A stretch of DNA of 47,314 nucleotides. It comes from an uncultured Blautia sp. (GTDB lineage: Bacteria; Bacillota; Clostridia; Lachnospirales; Lachnospiraceae). The position numbers and the translations under genes are program-made. Positions within the stretch are counted from its first letter, which is position 1. Every line of letters starts with the position of its first letter. Shown here one piece after another: positions 39,104 to 47,158 of the stretch. The stretch spans positions 1 to 47,314 of the forward strand of contig NZ_CANTKB010000024.1 in assembly GCF_947654165.1 (NCBI RefSeq), in the 5' to 3' direction. The notes beneath the pieces are model-generated. The model saw nothing but the letters and a program-made list of their open reading frames with translations, made no database searches and was not told the DNA's origin.

Positions 39104-39145
39104 TTGACTTATTGCTAGGCATATGTTAAATTATATCTAGGCATA
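39104..39145 (+). promoter_or_regulatory. Promoter and direct-repeat operators of RHH gene 2
   Basis: TTGACT (39104-39109), 17 bp, TAAATT (39127-39132). CTAGGCATA occurs at 39115-39123 and 39137-39145, 22 bp apart (two helical turns). Confidence 0.7.
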
Positions 39146-39160
39146 AGTGGAGGTGATACA

Positions 39161-39346
39161 ATGTCGCCGAGAACAGGACGCCCGTTATTAGGAGAAGAAC
39201 CAAAAAACAAGCAGATTGCGTTGAGGGTAACAGAAACAACTCGAAAAAAATTTGATGAATGTTCAGAGATAACAGGGAAATCAAAAACAAATTTGCTTGA
39301 AGAAATGGTTGATGAACTACATGACAGGTTGACTAAAAAGAAATAG
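39161..39346 (+). CDS. RHH regulator 2, 61 aa
   Basis: GGAGGTGA before ATG 39161. MSPRTGRPLLGEEPKNKQI, then strand IALRVTETT and helices RKKFDECSEITG and SKTNLLEEMVDELHDRL: RHH fold, common in Firmicutes. Distinct operators from regulator 1 but the same gene plus 3' RNA architecture. Confidence 0.75.
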   Translation: MSPRTGRPLLGEEPKNKQIALRVTETTRKKFDECSEITGKSKTNLLEEMVDELHDRLTKKK

Positions 39347-39440
39347 AGCATTACCGCCCTGAGAAAGTAGTAAATGCTCTATACACCAGAAGTTTCCTTC
39401 CGTGAAATATCATATCATGGAACGAGCTTCTGTGCAAGAA
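39344..39440 (+). ncRNA. Structured 3' element, copy 2
   Basis: Stem I: TAGAGCATT (39344-39352, includes the stop codon) with AATGCTCTA (39373-39381), loop with GCCCTGAGAAAGTAG. Stem II: CAGAAG (39387-39392) with CTTCTG (39427-39432), inner TTCC/GGAA. Compared with copy 1 both arms of stem I changed together while loop and CTTCTGTGCAAGAA stayed the same. Confidence 0.6.
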
Positions 39441-39454
39441 CTAAAAGAAAATAG

Positions 39455-39483
39455 TTTACAAACATATGTTCTTGTGGTATGAT
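39455..39483 (+). promoter_or_regulatory. Promoter with internal palindrome
   Basis: TTTACA (39455-39460), 17 bp, TATGAT (39478-39483). The spacer begins with AACATATGTT, a perfect 10-bp palindrome. It points to about 470 bp without a plus-strand gene and then the 39,955 operon. Confidence 0.6.
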
Positions 39484-39645
39484 TTTATTGTCGAAAAAAG
39501 AAAATCTAAATGATTTGACTTTTGGACAAATGCATGGTTTAATTTAACAGTGATGGCGGACACCATTTACTTCAAAACGTATCTTATGTATTTTTTATCT
39601 TGAGTATTTCATTCCGATTAAATCGGTGTTTTCTGAAGGTTTTAA

Positions 39646-39801
39646 CTACAATGTAGTTTTATCTTTGGTGCGTTTGTCTACGGCATTGCAAAAAACAATA
39701 GCCGTTGAAATGTAAAAGTATAATGTTGGGAAATCAAAATTGTCGGAAAATGTTCCAACAAACGAAAACCCAAATACAATTAGCATTTGGACAACGCTCA
39801 T
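39646..39801 (-). CDS. Small hydrophobic protein on the minus strand, 51 aa
   Basis: ATG at 39801 has AAAGGAG 8-10 bases upstream on the minus strand. MSVVQMLIVFGFSFVGTFSD, then LYFYISTAIVFCNAV: two hydrophobic segments, basic tail KRTKDKTTL. It lies alone in an otherwise gene-free stretch and opposite to all neighbours. A small membrane protein; function unknown. Confidence 0.5.
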   Translation of the reverse strand: MSVVQMLIVFGFSFVGTFSDNFDFPTLYFYISTAIVFCNAVDKRTKDKTTL

Positions 39802-39889
39802 AACCAAAACTCCTTTCGGATTGAATTATGACCGCCATCACATTTTCAATATACCACAATACGACAAATTTGTACATATATTTTCTTTT

Positions 39890-39917
39890 AGTGCCTTGCA
39901 AAATAGGCACTATTTTT
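39890..39917. terminator. Bidirectional terminator
   Basis: AGTGCCT (39890-39896), loop TGCAAAAT, AGGCACT (39905-39911), ATTTTT after it and AAAA before it. Confidence 0.65.
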
Positions 39918-39954
39918 GTGTCTAAAAATACAGATATGATAAGGAGAAATTACC

Positions 39955-40236
39955 ATGAGTACAAAAGAGGAAGCCAGAAGTTTGGCAAGCGAAGTTATTA
40001 ACGATTTAAAGAAACAGCTTATCCTTATGGATGACCGGATTGAGAGCCTTTATAACGATGTGTCCAGAATTCATGCGATTTATAAAGCAGTTCAGTATGC
40101 AGCGGTAGAAAAGGTAATCCCAGAAGGTGAGATTGACGAAGCACTTTCCGGTGTGGAAGCTATGCTGACTGTCTTACTTGACAACATTTCCGAAACATCG
40201 GGAATGAGTCGGTCATTTATCGGGGAGGTACTGTAA
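39955..40236 (+). CDS. Hypothetical helical protein, 93 aa
   Basis: AAGGAGAAA upstream. MSTKEEARSLASEVINDLKK, helical throughout. Starts a compact three-gene operon ending with the antirepressor. Not recognised. Confidence 0.6.
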   Translation: MSTKEEARSLASEVINDLKKQLILMDDRIESLYNDVSRIHAIYKAVQYAAVEKVIPEGEIDEALSGVEAMLTVLLDNISETSGMSRSFIGEVL

Positions 40237-40237
40237 G

Positions 40238-40429
40238 ATGGATGAAAAAATATATAAAGCTTATCACGATGTTGATAATGCTCTGGATATTTCCTATGCA
40301 ACAATTTCAACTCTTTCCATTGAACAAGAGGAAGATCAGAGGGTAGCGTTTGTATTGCTTGGCGTAATGGAACAGATTGAAAAAGCCCAGAGCAACATGG
40401 GGAAAATTTTTGATTATATAAAGGGGTAA
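40238..40429 (+). CDS. Hypothetical helical protein, 63 aa
   Basis: GGGGAGG upstream, 1 bp after the previous stop. MDEKIYKAYHDVDNALDISY, helical, similar in character to the previous gene. Function unknown. Confidence 0.55.
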   Translation: MDEKIYKAYHDVDNALDISYATISTLSIEQEEDQRVAFVLLGVMEQIEKAQSNMGKIFDYIKG

Positions 40430-40435
40430 TGCGAT

Positions 40436-41197
40436 ATGAATGATGTGATAGAGAACAAAATGCAGACACCGATTGAGATTGCGTTGGGGATTGATGAAAA
40501 TGGAATGACTACAGCGAGAAAGCTGTATGCGTTTTTGGAATTAAGACAGGGAGACTTTGCAAGATGGTGCAAAAGAAACATTACGGGAAATGAATTTGCC
40601 GAGGAAAATACGGACTATATACGTCTCCGCATTGATGCGGAAATGCCTAACGGTGGCAAGATTCAACGTGACGATTATAAATTATCAGCCGGATTTGCAA
40701 AGAAACTTTCCATGATGTCAAAGAGTGAAAAAGGCGAACAGGCTAGAAAGTATTTCGTCACGGTAGAGGACGGCATGAAAGAACTTGCATCCAGATTCCA
40801 GAATATGTCCCCGGAACTTCGGGCTGTACTGGTTGTAGACCAGAGGGTGACGAGAGTTGAGAAAAAGACTGATACTTTGGAGGACAGATTCAATAAACTG
40901 GAAGCCGATATGCCAGTGTTCACGATTGATGCAAAGAACATTCAAAATGCAGTCAAGAAAAAAGGCGTTGAGATTCTTGGAGGTAAAGAGTCCAATGCGT
41001 ATAATGACAAAAGCACCAGAACTTCCGTCTATGCGGATATTCAATGTATGCTTAGAAGAAACTTCGGTGTTAAGAGATATGAGGAAATCAAGCATAAACA
41101 GGCAGATATAGCCATCCGTCTGGTGGAAGAATACGTTCCTCCGCTGATTTTACAGGAAAAGGTTGATATGGAAAATGCCCAGATGCGGTTTGTATAA
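40436..41197 (+). CDS. Phage antirepressor, AntA/AntB plus ORF6C
   Basis: 253 residues. N-terminal AntA/AntB domain: ARKLYAFLELRQGDFARWCK, TGNEFAEENTDYIRLRI, DYKLSAGFAKKLSMMSKSEKG. Coiled linker, then ORF6C-like domain (NKLEADMPVFTIDAKNIQNA, KSTRTSVYADIQCMLRRNFGV). Second antirepressor of the window, of a different family from the Bro-N one at 7,429. AAGGGGTAATGCG upstream. Confidence 0.9.
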   Translation: MNDVIENKMQTPIEIALGIDENGMTTARKLYAFLELRQGDFARWCKRNITGNEFAEENTDYIRLRIDAEMPNGGKIQRDDYKLSAGFAKKLSMMSKSEKGEQARKYFVTVEDGMKELASRFQNMSPELRAVLVVDQRVTRVEKKTDTLEDRFNKLEADMPVFTIDAKNIQNAVKKKGVEILGGKESNAYNDKSTRTSVYADIQCMLRRNFGVKRYEEIKHKQADIAIRLVEEYVPPLILQEKVDMENAQMRFV

Positions 41198-41218
41198 CAA
41201 CCGGAAATATGTTATAAT
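41190..41218 (+). promoter_or_regulatory. Promoter inside the end of the antirepressor gene
   Basis: TTGTAT (41190-41195), 17 bp, TATAAT (41213-41218). It runs directly into the large hairpin at 41227. Confidence 0.7.
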
Positions 41219-41226
41219 ATAACCAT

Positions 41227-41288
41227 AAACGCACTTACAGAAGAAAACACCGGAAGTTCGGCACTGATCTGTAGGTGCGTTTTCTTTT
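41227..41288 (+). ncRNA. Small RNA or attenuator with terminator
   Basis: AAACGCAC-T-TACAG (41227-41240) pairs with CTGTA-G-GTGCGTTT (41269-41282), followed by TTCTTTT. With the promoter just upstream this gives a roughly 65-nt terminated transcript, or an attenuator for the genes that follow. Confidence 0.55.
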
Positions 41289-41383
41289 ATGCAGCGGACT
41301 AGGGTCGCTCCCGAAAAGTACAAGCCTTAGTACCTGTTCGCTGTAAACTAAATAAGGCATATTACAGAAAGGTGGTAATAAAC

Positions 41384-41635
41384 ATGAGCGTTGTAATTCA
41401 CAGTTCGATGGGAAAAACAAGATATGAGTTATCTGATTATATTTTTAATTGTTCAGAAGATGAACTTTACGAAATATGCAGGGTATTATCTGACAACGAT
41501 ATCCAGATAACAGAATGGTCATGTGACGAATGCAAAAGGAGATTCTACCCAAGTTGCCAGTTTGATTCCGACGAAAATCAGTGTAAGAAATATTTTTCGG
41601 AAATGAATCAGCCATTTACAATTAGACGGGGGTAA
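41384..41635 (+). CDS. Hypothetical Cys-containing protein, 83 aa
   Basis: Start 41384 (MSVVIHSSMGKTRYELSDYI), GAAAGGTGG upstream. CDECKRRFYPSC may bind zinc. Ends just before the initiator-like gene; probably one operon. Confidence 0.55.
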   Translation: MSVVIHSSMGKTRYELSDYIFNCSEDELYEICRVLSDNDIQITEWSCDECKRRFYPSCQFDSDENQCKKYFSEMNQPFTIRRG

Positions 41636-41640
41636 TGGCC

Positions 41641-42675
41641 ATGAGAAAAGAAACAGTTTCGTCTATTTGTGAAAAATTTGGAAATGAGATTGCAAATAAA
41701 GTAGATTATGAATTTTCTCATAAATTTAATCACACGTTACACGCATACATAGACATAACAGGAAATTTGATTGAAGGAACACTTCTGTCTCAAATATTGT
41801 ATTGGTTTTCAGACGATAAGAACAATCGTATACGTGCAAGAATTAAAAGAAATGGAGAATATTGGATTGCCAAGAGAAGAGATGAATGGTGGGACGAAAT
41901 AAGGATTACGGATAGGCAGTTTGATTGCGCCATAAAAAAACTAAAGGAAAAAGGGTTTGTCGTCCTTGAAAAACATAAATTTAATTCTATGCCAACTATA
42001 TACATAAGACCAGATTATGATGTAATTAATCCTGCCTTAGAAGAATGGAAAGAAAATATGGCAAAAGAAATCCTATCAAAAAAAATAGAAAAAGAGAGTA
42101 TAGAAAACGGGAATCACACTTTATGTAATTCCCATGGGAATAACACAATATGTAATACGGGAAATACACAAGATGTAACTCTTTTAACAATGACTACTAA
42201 CAGAGATTACAATACAGAGATTTATAAAACAAAGTATGCTTTTCCTTCTGAAAAGTGTGATACCCCATCCGATAAATTTTCCAGAGAATATATTTCAAAA
42301 ACAATTAACAACATTATGGTGTTGCAGTTCGGTATGGATGAAAATAGCAATAAGTCTAAAGAACTAACAAATATAATTCTTTACTTTTTTGAGCAGTATG
42401 AAAAGAGATTTAACAAAAAGCATCCAAATATAGCGTTTATATCTTATGTCAATATCATAAAAGAATATATGCATCCGTTTGGGGATAATATGGCATACAT
42501 AGACGATCTGGAAACATACCAGGCATTGATTGATAAATATTTTGAGGAAAATTACAATGCACAAGGAAACTATGGAAAAGAAATAAACCTAAGTCTATCG
42601 CATTTCATGTCAGGAGAAATCAGAGAGCATTTGTGCAATAGGAATGGAGTTTTGTGGGAAAGATGTGATGATTGA
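41641..42675 (+). CDS. Replication-initiator-like winged-helix protein, 344 aa
   Basis: Start 41641 is better spaced from GGGGG than ATG 41635. N-terminal domain: EGTLLSQILYWFSDDKNN, GEYWIAKRRDEWWDEIRITDRQFDCAIKKLKEKGFVVLEKHKF, a winged helix of the phage initiator / replisome-organiser type. Low-complexity linker rich in Asn/Thr (110-190), C-terminal helical DnaD-like part. In a tail-gene island, away from other replication genes. Confidence 0.75.
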   Translation: MRKETVSSICEKFGNEIANKVDYEFSHKFNHTLHAYIDITGNLIEGTLLSQILYWFSDDKNNRIRARIKRNGEYWIAKRRDEWWDEIRITDRQFDCAIKKLKEKGFVVLEKHKFNSMPTIYIRPDYDVINPALEEWKENMAKEILSKKIEKESIENGNHTLCNSHGNNTICNTGNTQDVTLLTMTTNRDYNTEIYKTKYAFPSEKCDTPSDKFSREYISKTINNIMVLQFGMDENSNKSKELTNIILYFFEQYEKRFNKKHPNIAFISYVNIIKEYMHPFGDNMAYIDDLETYQALIDKYFEENYNAQGNYGKEINLSLSHFMSGEIREHLCNRNGVLWERCDD

Positions 42676-42681
42676 TAAAAA

Positions 42682-42716
42682 GTGAGTTCCTAGGTATCAT
42701 TAAAATGTGTTATGAT
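42682..42716 (+). promoter_or_regulatory. Late-type promoter, copy 3
   Basis: GTGAGTTCC (42682-42690), 20 bp, TATGAT (42711-42716). Shares TAGGTA after the motif with copy 2. Confidence 0.65.
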
Positions 42717-42740
42717 AGTAAAGTAAAAGATTGAACAGAG

Positions 42741-42770
42741 AAGCATCTGCCTTTGGGTGGGTGCTTTTTT
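42741..42770 (+). terminator. Hairpin plus T-run after promoter copy 3
   Basis: AAGCATCTGCC, loop TTTG, GGTGGGTGCTT then TTTT: 11 bp with G-T pairs, 25 bp after the -10. AAGCA/TGCTT ends resemble the hairpin of copy 1. Confidence 0.65.
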
Positions 42771-42798
42771 GTTACCGGAAATTTAGGATGAATATTTT

Positions 42799-43063
42799 AT
42801 GAAACTAAGACTTGTTAAGCAGGGAGATTTCATGGGAACAAAATACGATTTCTATGTAGATGAAAATAATAATATTTACGAAACTCGTTCAAAACCATTT
42901 AGGCATATCCACTGGAAGCTGGGACGATCAGGAACAGAAAGATATACTTCGTCTTAAATCTCTGGAAGCAATCGTAGATATGCATTTGGAAACGCTGATG
43001 GGAGAAAACCTTTCGTACAAAGAAATATATAGCGGAGTTAAAAATTTGATACAAATCATTTGA
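42799..43063 (+). pseudogene. Frameshifted antirepressor-like fragment
   Basis: ATG 42799 reads MKLRLVKQGDFMGTKYDFYV, DENNNIYETR, the opening of many Bro-N antirepressors, then runs to a stop at 42957. The +1 frame from about 42884 gives a better continuation (NHLGISTGSWDDQEQKDI ... KNLIQII) to 43063. Probably one gene broken by a frameshift near 42890. Confidence 0.5.
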
Positions 43064-43065
43064 TA

Positions 43066-43093
43066 TAAGTCCTATTCGTAGGGATTATTTTTA
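43066..43093 (+). terminator. UUCG-loop terminator
   Basis: TCCTA, loop TTCG, TAGGG(A), then TTATTTTTATT. Separates the island from the distal tail genes. Confidence 0.6.
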
Positions 43094-43112
43094 TTCCGGC
43101 TTCTAATTATAG

Positions 43113-43144
43113 GAGGTCGCTAACCTCAAAAAAAAACTGGAGGT
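43113..43144 (+). promoter_or_regulatory. Alternative hairpins over the distal tail ribosome site
   Basis: ACCTC (43123-43127) can pair upstream with GAGGT (43113-43117, loop CGCTA) or downstream with GAGGT (43140-43144, loop of A and CTG). The downstream GAGGT is the Shine-Dalgarno for ATG 43152. Confidence 0.55.
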
Positions 43145-43151
43145 AGATAAA

Positions 43152-43517
43152 ATGTCAGAAGTATTTTTGAAAATAGATGGAGCACTAATGCCTTGCCCTT
43201 CTGTATTTGAATGGGGATTACAAGATATATCCGCATCAGAATCAGGAAGAACTGATGATACAACGATGCATAAAAATCGTGTTGGGCAGAAAAGAAAATT
43301 ATCTGTTGGGTGGAATGTTCCAGATTGGGAAACCTCTTGTAAGATTATACAAGCAGTAAACCCGGAATACGTCGAGGTTGAATACCCGGATTTGTTATCT
43401 GGAAATAAACATGAAGTCCGGACATTCTACGTTGGAGACAGATCAGCACCTTTCAAATACTGGTGGTATGGAAATCAAAGGATGGAATCATTGAAATTTG
43501 ATTTGATAGAGAGGTAA
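43152..43517 (+). CDS. Distal tail protein, DUF6711-like, 121 aa
   Basis: MSEVFLKIDGALMPCPSVFEWG, RVGQKRKLSVGWNVPDW, KIIQAVNPEYVEVEYPDLLSG, TFYVGDRSAPFKYW. Small tail protein between tape measure and tail-tip genes in many siphophages; family name from memory. Starts with a strong ribosome site. Confidence 0.75.
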   Translation: MSEVFLKIDGALMPCPSVFEWGLQDISASESGRTDDTTMHKNRVGQKRKLSVGWNVPDWETSCKIIQAVNPEYVEVEYPDLLSGNKHEVRTFYVGDRSAPFKYWWYGNQRMESLKFDLIER

Positions 43518-43521
43518 ACGA

Positions 43522-46500
43522 ATGAGAAATTTATCTGAAGAATTTGTTGAACAACAAAATAAAGGGAATCATGATTATCAGAAGTTTGTGGATATTACTC
43601 TGAAGGATGGAACAGTTTTGCATTTAACAAATAAACATCTCTGGAGTAACGGATTTAGTTTTGATGATTCTGTATCTTCACAGGATAATTTTGATATCGG
43701 TTCAGCAATTGTAAATAAATTTAAAATAGTTATAAACAACATATATGATGAATTCTCAAATTATGTTTTTACAGGCTCAACGGCAGTGGTATATGTTGGA
43801 TTGCGATTATCGAATGGTGTGGAAAAAATAAGAATATGTACAGGAATTCTATCAGATGAGCCAAAACAGAGAAGCTCTATTATTACATTACAGTTCTTAG
43901 ATAATATGTATAAGTTTGATAAGGATTATTCAGGAGTAAAAACGGTATTCCCGGCAACAAGAAATAAAATTGTAAGAGATATATGTTCATATTGTGGTGT
44001 TACGTTACAAACAGTAACTTTTGATAATGACAGTTACGTGATTCAAAACAGACCTGATGATGAAGCATTAACTTGCCGCCAAATGCTTTCATGGGTTGCA
44101 CAAATAGGATGCCAGTGGGCAAAGTGCGATGAGTATGGACGGCTTTGTTTTGAGTGGTACAATACAAAACTTACAAATGAGCATATGGTACAAATTAAGT
44201 CCACAATCGGTGCACCTGTCGTAAATATAGAGGATGTAGTAATAACCGGAGTTCGTGTGGCGGAATATATTGAAAACGCATCAGAGGATAATCCTGCAAA
44301 AAGCTATTTATACGGAACAGAAGGATATGTATTAAATATAACCGGAAATAAATTGATTATAGAAGGAACAGGGAAAACAATATCAAGCATGATAGGAGAA
44401 AAATGCGTTGGAATGAGATTTCGACCATTTGAAGCATCTTGTCTTACGGATATTTCCATCGAAGCAGGTGACCCTGTTATTATAACAGACAGAAAAGGTA
44501 ATGTATCTAATAGCTTCATTACAAATGTTTCTTTACGCCCTGGAGAATTTCAATCTTTGTCTTGCGGTGCAAAATCAGCAGAGAGAAATAGTGCAAAACA
44601 ATATAGTATTATTACACAGGCTGAAGTAGAGGCACGGAAAAATATACAAAAGGAAAAAACAGAAAGGGAAAAAGCACTAGAAGAACTGGCTGTTAGGTTG
44701 GAAAATTCTCCTGGTGTATTTACTACAGTAGAAACAGATACGGGTGGAGGAAAGATATATTATTTGCACAACAAACCGAAGCTTTCTGATTCTGATATGG
44801 TTTGGAAAATGACCGCAGAAGCTTGGGCTGTATCTACTGACGGAGGAAAGACTTGGAATGCTGGAATGACAGTAGATGGTGATACCATTGTTCGCATTTT
44901 GACATCAACAGGCGTAAATGCCGATTGGATTAATGCCGGGGCAATTACGGTAAAAGATCCCAACCAGAACATTATTTTTTCTGTAGATATGGATACTAAA
45001 AGAGTAATCATATCTGGGGACTCTGTCCAGATTGGTGGACAAACAGCATCACAAGCGTTAGAAGAAAATAAAGAGATAGCAAATCAAGCATTGAAAGAAG
45101 CCAAAAAAGCGAACAATCTTACAGTTATACTTGATAATAATTTTCAAGGAATCCCGGCAGATTATAATGGAAATATAACGGTTTTCCCAACGGTAAAAAC
45201 ACGAGTTTCTGTTTTCCGTGGTTATAGTGATATATCGGAAAATTGTAGTTATTCTATCGCAAAATCGGATTCAGTAACTGGTTCATGGGATAATACTAAA
45301 AGAGAATATGCAGTCACTGGGTTATCGGCAGATACTGGTTGGGTTGATATAACAGCTAGTTATATGAGTTTGTTTACATCAACGAAAAGATTTAGTGTAG
45401 CAAAAATTAAGGGTGGAACACAAGGTCCAGATGGAGCACCCGGCCGAACCTACTTCCTGGAACCCTCCACACTGGTACTGAAAAAAGGACAGGATAATGT
45501 GATTTCTCCTGGAACTGTAGATTTTAAAGCATTTTACCGGGATGGAAACAGTGCATCCAGAACAGCCTATTCAGGACGCTTCAAAATCGAAGAGACGGTA
45601 GACGGAACTACATGGAAGACCATATACACCTCTTCTGCAAACGAAAGCAGTGTAAAGCATAGTACTTACGATTATCTCACAGATGCAGCAGGGAATGTCA
45701 TTATAACGGCGTCAGGGCACGGAATCGTAGCAGCAGTAAGGGACATCCACATGATACGCTGTACCTTGTACGCAGCAGGAGGAACTACAAATGCCTTGGA
45801 TACACAAAGTGTTACAGTGGTCAAAGACGTGAAGGCATTGACCCAGGAAGAGGTTTTTAATATCCTGACGAACAATGGAGCTGTTAAAGGGATTTGGATG
45901 GAAAATGGTCAGTTATATATATCTTTTACTATTGCCAAAGGTGGGGAAATAACACTTGGAGGAGTAAATAATGGGAATGGCAAGCTTGTAATCCTTGATA
46001 GTAAAGGTCGTCAAGTAGGATATATAGATAATACAGGTGCTCACTTTAATAAAGGAGAATTTCTCGGTGAACTGAAATCAGGAAATGATAGCACATATAT
46101 AATAGTTAGTGATGGAAATTTGTCGTTTTATAGTTATGGAAAATTGGTGTCTCAGTATGGGAAAGGAAGTAATTCAAGCAATGTCTTGTATGAAAAGGTA
46201 TATGGCAGTAAGAGTTGCAATATTTTAAGAGGAGCAACTTGGTTTACTACTAATGAGGATAATTCATATAATAGTGTGAGATATGATAATGGAATAAGGG
46301 TTGGCGGTGGAGGAAAAATGAGGAGGGATTCATTAGGAAAAGATGTGAGTGCAGATATTTTATGTATATGTACACCGCCAGGTAATACATACAAAGAATT
46401 AGCAGGCATATTATTCGGAGATAGTACAACGGCACCAAGAATATACAGAAGTTATTCAGATAGGATAGAAATAGCCCCTGGACAGTCAAGTGGTTCTGGA

Positions 46501-46971
46501 AGTTTGTTTTGTCATGGGGGGTTCGGCTGTGCCGGAACAAAAAGCAGAGATGTAAAAACAAAAGACTATTCAAATAGGCTTCTTTATTGTTATGAAATGC
46601 CATCACCGATGTTTGGAGATACTGGAGAAGCGGTAACAGATGAATCTGGCACTTGCTATATTTACCTTGATGATATATTTGCGAAAACAATAAATTCATG
46701 CATGGAATACCAAGTGTTTTTGCAAAAAGAAGGACAGGGAGATTTATGGGTAGACTTAAAAGAGTCTGCCTATTTTGTTGTAAAAGGAACACCGGGATTA
46801 AAATTTTCGTGGGAAATAAAAGCGAAACAGCGTAACTATGAGTACGAAAGATTAGAAAGCACTGAAGTGACAAGAAACGATGTGGAAATAATTGATTATG
46901 AAACACAAGGGCAAGGGTTATTTGAAGAATATTTATTAGAAAAGGAGACTGCATATGAAGAAAGTAACTAG
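43522..46971 (+). CDS. Tail-tip / receptor-binding structural protein, 1149 aa
   Basis: N-terminal 380 residues: baseplate-hub/Tal-like part (DYQKFVDITLKDGTVLHL, FPATRNKIVRDICSYCGV, GDPVIITDRKGN). Then a fibre part: helix (EAEVARKNIQKEKTEREKALE-like stretch near 370-400), GKIYYLHNKPKL, VNADWINAGAITVKD, short collagen-like GTQGPDGAPG near 635, an Ig-like domain, a strand repeat part and a C-terminal region with intramolecular-type motifs (CAGTKSRDVKTKDY, EMPSPMFGDTG). The middle block at 45,430-45,850 has higher GC than its flanks. Confidence 0.85.
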   Translation: MRNLSEEFVEQQNKGNHDYQKFVDITLKDGTVLHLTNKHLWSNGFSFDDSVSSQDNFDIGSAIVNKFKIVINNIYDEFSNYVFTGSTAVVYVGLRLSNGVEKIRICTGILSDEPKQRSSIITLQFLDNMYKFDKDYSGVKTVFPATRNKIVRDICSYCGVTLQTVTFDNDSYVIQNRPDDEALTCRQMLSWVAQIGCQWAKCDEYGRLCFEWYNTKLTNEHMVQIKSTIGAPVVNIEDVVITGVRVAEYIENASEDNPAKSYLYGTEGYVLNITGNKLIIEGTGKTISSMIGEKCVGMRFRPFEASCLTDISIEAGDPVIITDRKGNVSNSFITNVSLRPGEFQSLSCGAKSAERNSAKQYSIITQAEVEARKNIQKEKTEREKALEELAVRLENSPGVFTTVETDTGGGKIYYLHNKPKLSDSDMVWKMTAEAWAVSTDGGKTWNAGMTVDGDTIVRILTSTGVNADWINAGAITVKDPNQNIIFSVDMDTKRVIISGDSVQIGGQTASQALEENKEIANQALKEAKKANNLTVILDNNFQGIPADYNGNITVFPTVKTRVSVFRGYSDISENCSYSIAKSDSVTGSWDNTKREYAVTGLSADTGWVDITASYMSLFTSTKRFSVAKIKGGTQGPDGAPGRTYFLEPSTLVLKKGQDNVISPGTVDFKAFYRDGNSASRTAYSGRFKIEETVDGTTWKTIYTSSANESSVKHSTYDYLTDAAGNVIITASGHGIVAAVRDIHMIRCTLYAAGGTTNALDTQSVTVVKDVKALTQEEVFNILTNNGAVKGIWMENGQLYISFTIAKGGEITLGGVNNGNGKLVILDSKGRQVGYIDNTGAHFNKGEFLGELKSGNDSTYIIVSDGNLSFYSYGKLVSQYGKGSNSSNVLYEKVYGSKSCNILRGATWFTTNEDNSYNSVRYDNGIRVGGGGKMRRDSLGKDVSADILCICTPPGNTYKELAGILFGDSTTAPRIYRSYSDRIEIAPGQSSGSGSLFCHGGFGCAGTKSRDVKTKDYSNRLLYCYEMPSPMFGDTGEAVTDESGTCYIYLDDIFAKTINSCMEYQVFLQKEGQGDLWVDLKESAYFVVKGTPGLKFSWEIKAKQRNYEYERLESTEVTRNDVEIIDYETQGQGLFEEYLLEKETAYEESN

Positions 46972-47155
46972 CTTTACACACTTAATAACAGGAGAAGGGA
47001 ACAGGATTGCATACACATACTCAGAATTGGATTCTACCGGGAATCTAGTAAGCCAGAACAACAAGGGAAACTTTGTTGCGGTAGACCCGGAACTGGTATC
47101 GCACATCAATGCGATCAACGATTACATTAATAAGAATAAATTACAGGAGGTATAA
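46955..47155 (+). CDS. Small tail protein, 66 aa
   Basis: MKKVTSFTHLITGEGNRIAY, end NAINDYINKNKLQEV. Overlaps the end of the tail-tip gene by 17 bp. Short proteins of this type accompany tail fibre genes (XkdX-like position). AAGGAG upstream. Confidence 0.65.
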   Translation: MKKVTSFTHLITGEGNRIAYTYSELDSTGNLVSQNNKGNFVAVDPELVSHINAINDYINKNKLQEV

Positions 47156-47158
47156 GCA

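Noticed and set aside
39740..39925. 61-codon plus-strand frame in the gene-free stretch
   Set aside because: No ribosome site, and it overlaps a minus-strand ORF with a strong one as well as a terminator.
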